Origin: Massilia soli | GTDB lineage: Bacteria > Pseudomonadota > Gammaproteobacteria > Burkholderiales > Burkholderiaceae_D | Length of the DNA stretch: 64,000 nt | Direction of reading: 5' to 3' | Assembly (NCBI RefSeq): GCF_016809835.1 | Contig: NZ_JAFBIL020000001.1 | Location: forward strand, 248,001 to 312,000 | In this document: one piece after another, positions 57,514-64,000 of the stretch | Numbering within the stretch: position 1 is the stretch's first letter | Layout: every line of letters starts with the position of its first letter | Position numbers and translations under genes: made by a program | The notes under the pieces: generated by a model | Database searches by the model: none | The model's input: the letters and a program-made list of their open reading frames with translations, nothing else | What the model was told of the DNA's origin: nothing

Positions 57514-58713
57514 TTACTTGCCTTCGCTCAGGATCTTAGCAACAACACCTGCACCAACGGTACGGCCACCTTCGCGGATTGCGAAGCGCAGGCCTTCTTC
57601 CATCGCGATCGGGTTGATCAGCTTGACGGTGATCGACACGTTATCGCCTGGCATAACCATTTCCTTGTCCGCTGGCAGCTCGATCGAGCCGGTCACGTCG
57701 GTGGTACGGAAGTAGAACTGTGGACGGTAGTTGTTGAAGAACGGGGTGTGACGGCCGCCTTCATCCTTCGACAGAACATAGATCTCGCCGGTGAAGTGGT
57801 TGTGCGGCTTGATCGAACCCGGCTTGGCCAGAACCTGGCCACGCTCGACGTCTTCACGCTTGGTACCGCGCAGCAGCAGGCCGACGTTGTCGCCAGCTTG
57901 ACCCTGGTCCAGCAGCTTGCGGAACATTTCCACGCCGGTGCAAGTGGTCTTGACGGTGTCTTTGATGCCGACGATTTCGATTTCTTCGCCGACCTTGATG
58001 ATACCGCGCTCAACACGACCGGTAACAACGGTGCCGCGGCCCGAGATCGAGAACACGTCTTCCACTGGCATCAGGAAGGCGCCGTCGACTGCGCGCTCTG
58101 GCTCAGGGATGTAGGTGTCGAGTGCTTCAGCCAGGGCGATGATCGCCTGCTCGCCCATTGGGCCGGTGTCGCCGTCCAGCGCCATACGTGCCGAACCCTT
58201 GATGATTGGCAGGTCGTCGCCTGGGAATTCGTACTTCGACAGAAGCTCGCGCACTTCCATTTCAACCAGTTCCAGCAGTTCTGCGTCGTCGACCAGGTCG
58301 CACTTGTTCAGGAACACGATGATGTATGGAACGCCAACCTGGCGTGCCAGCAGGATGTGCTCGCGGGTCTGTGGCATTGGGCCGTCAGCTGCCGAGCAAA
58401 CCAGGATCGCGCCGTCCATCTGCGCTGCACCGGTAATCATGTTCTTGATGTAGTCGGCGTGGCCTGGGCAGTCAACGTGAGCGTAGTGACGGTTTGCGGT
58501 CTCGTACTCGACGTGTGCGGTGTTGATGGTAATGCCGCGCGCTTTTTCTTCTGGTGCTGCATCGATCTGGTCGTAAGCTTTTGCTTCGCCGCCGAATTTC
58601 TTCGACAGGACGGTAGCGATTGCTGCGGTCAGGGTGGTCTTGCCGTGGTCGACGTGGCCGATGGTGCCGACGTTGACGTGCGGCTTGGTCCGTTCGAATT
58701 TACCTTTTGCCAT
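57514..58713 (-). CDS. tuf: Translation elongation factor Tu
   Basis: 399-aa GTPase that brings aminoacyl-tRNA to the ribosome. G1 is GHVDHGKT (19-26), G3 is DCPGHADY and G4 is [13 protein letters not shown]-like domain 2/3 blocks are intact. Burkholderiales usually carry a second tuf near secE; only this copy is in the window. AAGGAAG precedes the ATG. Confidence 0.98.
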   Translation of the reverse strand: MAKGKFERTKPHVNVGTIGHVDHGKTTLTAAIATVLSKKFGGEAKAYDQIDAAPEEKARGITINTAHVEYETANRHYAHVDCPGHADYIKNMITGAAQMDGAILVCSAADGPMPQTREHILLARQVGVPYIIVFLNKCDLVDDAELLELVEMEVRELLSKYEFPGDDLPIIKGSARMALDGDTGPMGEQAIIALAEALDTYIPEPERAVDGAFLMPVEDVFSISGRGTVVTGRVERGIIKVGEEIEIVGIKDTVKTTCTGVEMFRKLLDQGQAGDNVGLLLRGTKREDVERGQVLAKPGSIKPHNHFTGEIYVLSKDEGGRHTPFFNNYRPQFYFRTTDVTGSIELPADKEMVMPGDNVSITVKLINPIAMEEGLRFAIREGGRTVGAGVVAKILSEGK

Positions 58714-58740
58714 TTTGATCTTCCTTTAAGTTTTTTCTAG

Positions 58741-58857
58741 TCAGTTGGCAACAGGGCAGAACATCGCTGCGCGATGTCCCGCACTGCCGCCCAATTTCAG
58801 TCAGTTGGCAACAGGGCGGAACCTCGCTACGCGATGTCCCGCACTGTCGCCCAAACT
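58741..58857. repeat. 60-bp tandem repeat between fusA and tuf
   Basis: 58741-58800 and 58801-58857 align in register with four substitutions over the first 54 bases. Each unit contains a short hairpin (ACATCGC-TGC-GCGATGT, perfect in the tuf-proximal copy, with one mismatch in the other). Confidence 0.88.
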
Positions 58858-58861
58858 GTTT

Positions 58862-60967
58862 TTATTTAGCTTTAGCAGTAACGATTGCGTCGGTGACGTG
58901 CTTAGGCGCTTCCGAGTAGTGCTTGAATTCCATCGTGTACGTTGCACGGCCTTGCGTTGCGGAACGCAGCGAGGTCGAGTAACCGAACATTTCCGACAGT
59001 GGCACTTCGGCTTTGATGATCTTGCCGCCACCACCCTGGATTTCGTCCATGCCCTGCACCATGCCGCGGCGGGACGACAGATCGCCCATCACGGAACCGG
59101 CGTAGTCTTCCGGGGTTTCCACTTCGACCGACATCATCGGCTCGAGGATAACCGGAGCGGCGCGACGGCAACCGTCTTTGAACGCCATCGAAGCTGCCAT
59201 CTGGAACGCGTTTTCGTTCGAGTCAACATCGTGGTACGAACCGAAGAACAGCGTGACCTTGACGTCAACGACTGGGTAGCCAGCCAGGACACCAGTGCCC
59301 AGCGTGCCGCGAACACCCTTCTCAACTGCAGGGATGTATTCGCGTGGCACGGTACCGCCCTTGATCGCGTCGACGAATTCGAAGCCCTTGCCCGGCTCTT
59401 GCGGCTCGATCTTCAGAACCACGTGACCGTACTGACCACGACCACCCGACTGCTTGACGAACTTGCCTTCGGATTCTTCGCAGGTCTTGCGGATCGTTTC
59501 GCGGTAGGCAACCTGTGGCTTGCCGACGGTTGCTTCGACGCCGAATTCGCGCTTCATGCGGTCAACGATAATTTCCAGGTGCAGCTCGCCCATACCACCG
59601 ATGATGGTCTGGCCCGACTCTTCGTCGGTCTTGACGCGGAACGAAGGATCTTCCTGTGCCAGGCGGTTCAGCGCCAGGCCCATTTTTTCCTGGTCGGCCT
59701 TGGTCTTAGGCTCGACAGCCTGCGAGATCACCGGCTCAGGGAAGACCATCTTTTCCAGCGTAATGACTGCCGATGGGTCGCACAGGGTTTCGCCCGTGGT
59801 CGCATCTTTCAGGCCGACCGCAGCGGCGATATCGCCAGCGCGGACTTCCTTGATTTCTTCACGCTGGTTAGCGTGCATCTGCAGAATACGGCCAAGACGC
59901 TCTTTCTTGTTCTTGATCGGATTGAACACGGTGTCGCCCGAGTTGATCGTTCCGGAGTACACGCGGAAGAAGATCAGCTGGCCAACGAACGGGTCGGTCA
60001 TGATCTTGAACGCGAGTGCAGCGAACTTCTCGTCGTCGGCAGCGCGGCGGCTGGTTGGCTCGTCGTCTTCATCGGTACCGGTCACAGGCGGGATGTCCAC
60101 TGGCGACGGCAGGTATTCGATGACGCCGTCAAGCATCGCCTGAACGCCCTTGTTCTTGAACGCGGTACCGCACATCATCGGAACGATTTCCGAAGCGATG
60201 GTGCGCTGGCGCAGGGCGGCCTTGATGTCTTCTTCCGACAGATCGCCCTCTTCCAGGTACTTGTTCATCAGGTCTTCCGACGCTTCAGCAGCGGTCTCAA
60301 CCAGCTTCTCGCGCCACTCAGCGGCTTGATCAGCCAGCTCAGCAGGGATATCGCGGTAGTCGAACTTCATGCCCTGCGACGCGTCGTCCCAGTAGATCGC
60401 CTTCATCTTGACCAGGTCGACCACGCCGAGGAAGTTCTCTTCCGCGCCGATCGGGATCTGCAGTGGAATCGGGTTCGCCTTCAGGCGTGCGCGCATCTGG
60501 TCGTAGACCTTGAAGAAGTTCGCACCGGTACGGTCCATCTTGTTGACGAACGCCAGACGTGGCACCTTGTACTTGTTAGCCTGGCGCCATACGGTTTCCG
60601 ACTGTGGCTGCACGCCGCCGACTGCGCAGTAAACCATGCAGGCGCCGTCGAGCACGCGCATCGAGCGTTCAACTTCAATCGTGAAGTCAACGTGGCCCGG
60701 CGTGTCGATGATGTTGATGTGGTGCTCAGGGAAATTGTTAGCCATCCCCTTCCAGAAGCAGGTCGTCGCAGCCGAGGTAATCGTGATACCGCGCTCTTGC
60801 TCTTGCTCCATCCAGTCCATGGTGGCCGCGCCATCATGCACTTCACCGATCTTGTGGTTTACGCCCGTGTAGAACAGGACGCGCTCGGTGGTGGTGGTTT
60901 TACCAGCATCGATGTGAGCGGAAATACCGATATTGCGGTAGCGCTCAATGGGGGTCTTGCGTGCCAT
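58862..60967 (-). CDS. fusA: Translation elongation factor G
   Basis: 701-aa translocation GTPase. G1 is [10 protein letters not shown] (17-26), G3 DTPGHVDF and G4 NKMDR; domain IV has the conserved GGRGQYGHV and the C-terminal [21 protein letters not shown]. Start at 60967 gives [14 protein letters not shown], the family N-terminus; 13 codons upstream in frame are not conserved. Confidence 0.98.
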   Translation of the reverse strand: MARKTPIERYRNIGISAHIDAGKTTTTERVLFYTGVNHKIGEVHDGAATMDWMEQEQERGITITSAATTCFWKGMANNFPEHHINIIDTPGHVDFTIEVERSMRVLDGACMVYCAVGGVQPQSETVWRQANKYKVPRLAFVNKMDRTGANFFKVYDQMRARLKANPIPLQIPIGAEENFLGVVDLVKMKAIYWDDASQGMKFDYRDIPAELADQAAEWREKLVETAAEASEDLMNKYLEEGDLSEEDIKAALRQRTIASEIVPMMCGTAFKNKGVQAMLDGVIEYLPSPVDIPPVTGTDEDDEPTSRRAADDEKFAALAFKIMTDPFVGQLIFFRVYSGTINSGDTVFNPIKNKKERLGRILQMHANQREEIKEVRAGDIAAAVGLKDATTGETLCDPSAVITLEKMVFPEPVISQAVEPKTKADQEKMGLALNRLAQEDPSFRVKTDEESGQTIIGGMGELHLEIIVDRMKREFGVEATVGKPQVAYRETIRKTCEESEGKFVKQSGGRGQYGHVVLKIEPQEPGKGFEFVDAIKGGTVPREYIPAVEKGVRGTLGTGVLAGYPVVDVKVTLFFGSYHDVDSNENAFQMAASMAFKDGCRRAAPVILEPMMSVEVETPEDYAGSVMGDLSSRRGMVQGMDEIQGGGGKIIKAEVPLSEMFGYSTSLRSATQGRATYTMEFKHYSEAPKHVTDAIVTAKAK

Positions 60968-61081
60968 AAATATTCCTAAATCTTTTAATGAACAAAACCG
61001 AGCCACATTTTTTCAACAAAATGAGCCCGGCCTCGAACAACGGATGGATGGCCGCGCCCCTCGCAGGGCTGGGCCAGCAAA

Positions 61082-61552
61082 TTAGAAGCGGAAGTGCGAG
61101 AACGCCTTGTTCGCTTCAGCCATACGGTGAACTTCGTCACGCTTCTTCATTGCGCCGCCGCGCATTTCAGCTGCTTCCATCAGCTCACCGCCGAGGCGTT
61201 GTGGCATGGATTTCTCGCTGCGCTTGTTTGCGGCTTCGCGCAACCAACGCATGGACAGCGCCATACGGCGAACTGGGCGAACTTCAACTGGCACCTGGTA
61301 GTTGGCGCCGCCGACACGGCGGGACTTAACCTCGACCATTGGCTTGGCGTTGTTGATCGCTGCAGCGAAAACTTCGAGCGGGTCCTTGCCGGACTTTTGC
61401 TTGATGTGTTCGAACGCACCGTAGATGATGTTTTCAGCGACCGATTTTTTACCGGACAGCATCAGAATATTGACGAATTTGGCGACATCCTGGTTACCGA
61501 ATTTTGGATCAGGCAGGATCTCGCGCTTGGGGACTTCACGACGACGTGGCAT
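61082..61552 (-). CDS. rpsG: 30S ribosomal protein S7
   Basis: 156 aa, [26 protein letters not shown], ending in [15 protein letters not shown]. It nucleates 30S head assembly and in E. coli represses the str operon. 114 nt before fusA and 113 nt after rpsL. Confidence 0.98.
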   Translation of the reverse strand: MPRRREVPKREILPDPKFGNQDVAKFVNILMLSGKKSVAENIIYGAFEHIKQKSGKDPLEVFAAAINNAKPMVEVKSRRVGGANYQVPVEVRPVRRMALSMRWLREAANKRSEKSMPQRLGGELMEAAEMRGGAMKKRDEVHRMAEANKAFSHFRF

Positions 61553-61665
61553 TTCAATTCCTTTCAGTCTTCAGTTGAGCGCGCTGAGCGCACTCGCGGT
61601 GGCCATCATAGCCATCCACTTACTCGACCTTTCGGTCGGTTCAACTCAATAGATGGGCAAAAATA

Positions 61666-62049
61666 TTACTTCTTGCCGGCTTTAGCGCGCTTGGTACCGT
61701 ACTTCGAGCGAGCTTGCTTACGGTCTTTAACGCCCTGGGTATCCAGTGCACCGCGAACCATGTGGTAACGCACACCCGGCAAGTCTTTAACACGGCCGCC
61801 GCGCAGCAGCACGACACTGTGTTCTTGCAGGTTGTGGCCTTCACCGCCGATGTACGAAATGACTTCGAAACCGTTGGTCAGGCGAACTTTGGCGACTTTA
61901 CGCAGAGCCGAGTTAGGCTTCTTTGGGGTCGTCGTGTAAACACGGGTGCAAACACCACGTTTTTGCGGGCAATTTTCCAGCGCCGGCGATTTGCTCTTCA
62001 CGATCGTAGCGACACGTGGATTGCGAATCAGTTGATTGATGGTTGGCAT
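61666..62049 (-). CDS. rpsL: 30S ribosomal protein S12
   Basis: 127 aa: [24 protein letters not shown], with [12 protein letters not shown] and [14 protein letters not shown]43 and K88, the usual streptomycin-resistance sites, are wild-type. ATG 62049 gives the normal protein; the much longer in-frame reading upstream runs through the promoter and leader. First gene of the str operon. Confidence 0.98.
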   Translation of the reverse strand: MPTINQLIRNPRVATIVKSKSPALENCPQKRGVCTRVYTTTPKKPNSALRKVAKVRLTNGFEVISYIGGEGHNLQEHSVVLLRGGRVKDLPGVRYHMVRGALDTQGVKDRKQARSKYGTKRAKAGKK

Positions 62050-62211
62050 CGTTATTAATCCAACAAAGATACAACGTGAATAACCCGGGCGAAGTGCCCG
62101 GGGACTAAAACTGAGTCCCGGTTTCGACTGACAGCGGAGGCGACAATAGCCACTCGCGAAGGAGCGGCCGAGCAACGCACGCGGTGTGCAGAATAAATTC
62201 GAGAACTCGCG

Positions 62212-62240
62212 AGTATAGGCTTGATACTGGGCAGGGTCAA
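62212..62240 (-). promoter_or_regulatory. Sigma70 promoter of the str operon (rpsL-rpsG-fusA-tuf-rpsJ)
   Basis: Minus strand: TTGACC (62235-62240), exactly 17 nt, TATACT (62212-62217). Start near 62205 gives a leader of about 155 nt with GC-rich hairpins (for example CCGGGC/GCCCGG near 62088-62101). This is the best promoter match in the window. Confidence 0.75.
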
Positions 62241-62336
62241 CCAGTTTACCGGTTTGCCGGGCTCGACTGGCCGGTAAACGGCGGCCTGGCGTCGTTATCT
62301 CGCGACATTGGCGGGGCGGGGAGCCACAAAAACGTC

Positions 62337-62368
62337 GTTCCCGCGAAGGCGGTAACCCATGCTGAGGC
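62337..62368. repeat. REP-like hairpin upstream of the str promoter
   Basis: GTTCCCGC-GAAG-GCGGTAAC (62337-62356, one mismatch) followed by CCATGCTGAGG, the same order as in the 35639-35710 element. It separates the leftward str operon from the rightward transferase gene; the 62050-62432 gap holds no gene. Confidence 0.75.
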
Positions 62369-62432
62369 CAAAAATTCGCACTCTGGCAGGGAACGCCATG
62401 ATAATAGACGACTTTTCGCTTCCGTCCAAGCC

Positions 62433-64000
62433 ATGCGACACCTGCTGCGCCCCGCCACCCTGTACCTGCTGCTGACACATATATGCCTGTCGGCGGTACC
62501 GTTCGTGCCCCTATTGCTGGGCAAGCCGGTGGCACGCCCATGGCAGGTGCTGGGCATCGAGCTGCTGGCCTGGCTGGCGGCGTGGGCGCTGCTGCGCCGC
62601 CCGGCGCGCTTCCACTGGCTGCTGATTCCGGCCTTCCTGGCGCTGCCGACCGAACTTTACCTGCTGACCTACTACGGCCAGGGCATTTCCACCCACCACC
62701 TGGGCATCATCGCGGAAACCAGCCCGATGGAAGCGATCGAGTTCCTTGGGAGCAAGGTCTGGCTGATGCTGGCCGTGCTGGCCGGCGCCGTGGCGTGGTG
62801 GTTCACCACCCTGCGTGCGGCGCGCTCGACCCGGCAGCTGGACTGGAACGACGGTTCGCGGTGGGTGGCGCTGGCCGCGATCGTGAGCGGCGTTTTGGTG
62901 TGGGGCTATGGGCACGAGTTCGGCGTGTCGGCGCAGGACGCGCCAGCGGCCAAAGCGCTGCCGCCGCTTGCGCACCTGGCGAAGGCGAAGCCGGCGCCTG
63001 CCAAGGAGGCAGCAGCTGTGATCGGCGCCGGTCACACCGGGCTGAACCTTCCACCGTTGCCCCGATGGGCGCAGCTACCGTTCGACTTCGAGGCGTTCGC
63101 GCAATCCTGGCCATTTGGCTTAATGGCGCGCGGCGCCGACTACTATAAAGAGCGCCAGCACCTGGCCGAACTGGGCAAGCGCAGCAGCAACTTCCGCTTT
63201 GGCGCGCGCCAGTCGGCGCCGGATGCGGTCCCGGAAACCGTGGTCCTGGTGCTGGGCGAGTCATCGCGCTACGACCGCTGGAGCCTGAACGGCTACGCGC
63301 GCGACACCAACCCGCTGCTCCGCAAGGAAGCCAACCTGGTGACGCTGCCGGACGTGATTACGGCCGTATCGGCCACGCGCCTGTCGGTCCCGGTGATCAT
63401 CTCGCGCAAGCCAGCGATGAAAAGCCTGAAGGATGGATTCGCGGAGAAATCGTTCATCACGGCGTACAAGGAAGCCGGCTTCAAGACCTACTGGCTGTCG
63501 AACCAGATTTCGTTTGGCGAGTACGACACGCCGGTATCGGTATTCGCGAAAGAGGCGGATGTCATCCAATTCATGAACCTGGGCGGCTTCACCAATAACT
63601 CCAATCTCGACGAGATCCTGCTCGATCCGCTGCGCATTGCATTGGAAGACACATCGCCGAAAAAGCTCATCGTGCTGCACTCGCTGGGCAGCCACTGGAA
63701 TTACAGCCAGCGCTATCCGCAGGCATTCGACAAGTGGCAGCCGTCGCTGAAAGGCATGGACAAGCCGGTCTACACGGATGTGAAGCTCAAGGCGCACCTG
63801 AACAACAGCTACGACAGCAGCATTCTGTACACCGACTGGTTCCTGGCGCAGGTGATCGGCAAACTGAAAGGCGCCGAGCATCGCAGCGCGCTGGTGTATG
63901 TGGCCGATCATGGCCAATCCCTATATGACGGCAGCTGCAAGCTCGGATTCCACGGGCACAACACGCAATACGATTTCCACGTGCCGGCCTTTGTCTGGTA
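62433..64000 (+). CDS. Phosphoethanolamine transferase / sulfatase-type membrane enzyme (EptA/CptA-like), 3' end outside window
   Basis: At least 522 aa; the stop lies beyond the right edge. Four or five N-terminal helices ([65 protein letters not shown]) are followed by a periplasmic alkaline-phosphatase-fold domain. The nucleophile motif is [15 protein letters not shown], with Ser where EptA has Thr, and [14 protein letters not shown] and [13 protein letters not shown] carry metal ligands. Members modify lipid A or LPS core with phosphoethanolamine; the exact target is not clear. Divergent from the str operon. Confidence 0.85.
   Translation, partial: MRHLLRPATLYLLLTHICLSAVPFVPLLLGKPVARPWQVLGIELLAWLAAWALLRRPARFHWLLIPAFLALPTELYLLTYYGQGISTHHLGIIAETSPMEAIEFLGSKVWLMLAVLAGAVAWWFTTLRAARSTRQLDWNDGSRWVALAAIVSGVLVWGYGHEFGVSAQDAPAAKALPPLAHLAKAKPAPAKEAAAVIGAGHTGLNLPPLPRWAQLPFDFEAFAQSWPFGLMARGADYYKERQHLAELGKRSSNFRFGARQSAPDAVPETVVLVLGESSRYDRWSLNGYARDTNPLLRKEANLVTLPDVITAVSATRLSVPVIISRKPAMKSLKDGFAEKSFITAYKEAGFKTYWLSNQISFGEYDTPVSVFAKEADVIQFMNLGGFTNNSNLDEILLDPLRIALEDTSPKKLIVLHSLGSHWNYSQRYPQAFDKWQPSLKGMDKPVYTDVKLKAHLNNSYDSSILYTDWFLAQVIGKLKGAEHRSALVYVADHGQSLYDGSCKLGFHGHNTQYDFHVPAFVW

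Noticed and set aside
48650-62368. CRISPR array from the recurring GC-rich hairpins
   Set aside because: Repeats are single or paired, kilobases apart, without regular spacers or cas genes.

Overview
The window looks like a chromosomal segment of a GC-rich betaproteobacterium of the Burkholderiales, most likely Oxalobacteraceae (Massilia/Telluria/Janthinobacterium-like). This is inferred from gene order (pilMNOPQ next to aroK/aroB, cyaY-lptM-lysA, ccsB-resB-cytochrome c4, engB-hemB, and a str/S10/spc/alpha ribosomal block with infA between secY and rpmJ) and from protein style. No rRNA or database comparison was possible.

Layout. 1-8.6 kb (minus): type IV pilus operon pilMNOPQ, a Big_1-type lipoprotein gene, then an in-frame shikimate kinase-dehydroquinate synthase fusion (aroKB, cut by the left edge). 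9.0-13.3 kb: PBP1A, frataxin, LptM-like lipoprotein and lysA. 13.4-21.1 kb: a redox/heme block with msrPQ, the system II cytochrome c machinery (ccsB, resB) and a dihaem cytochrome c4 on the minus strand, diverging from engB-hemB. 21.2-30.2 kb: two uncharacterised membrane proteins, then an OmpR/histidine kinase/membrane fusion/RND operon facing a divergent Spy-like periplasmic protein, which resembles the Bae/Mdt/Spy logic. 30.2-33.8 kb: SDR, LysR regulator and DsbD.

34.0-62.0 kb is the ribosomal superregion, transcribed leftwards: rpsL-rpsG-fusA-tuf-rpsJ, then (after a break) rplC-D-W-B-rpsS-rplV-rpsC-rplP-rpmC-rpsQ, rplN to secY-infA-rpmJ, and rpsM-rpsK-rpsD-rpoA-rplQ. Sigma70-like promoters can be read ahead of rpsL, rplC and rplN, and an intrinsic terminator follows rpsJ and rplQ.

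The most unusual part is 48.3-57.0 kb. The normally contiguous rpsJ-rplC pair is split by about 8.7 kb. The insert holds a tightly coupled four-gene operon on the opposite strand: a fused HAD phosphatase/GT20 glucosylglycerol-phosphate synthase-like enzyme, a PfkB sugar kinase, a GH4 glycosidase and a PIG-L deacetylase. A MscS channel, a tRNA-Val and two small membrane proteins follow. I propose the operon makes, edits and recycles a glycosyl-polyol osmolyte or a related glycoside, with the channel as its release valve. The synthase call rests on strong family resemblance; the joint pathway is inference.

Intergenic repeats are frequent: a 38-bp-arm palindrome (two copies), REP-like hairpins of two core types (five places, one inside the alpha operon), and a 60-bp tandem repeat between fusA and tuf. 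The right edge cuts a phosphoethanolamine transferase/sulfatase-type gene.
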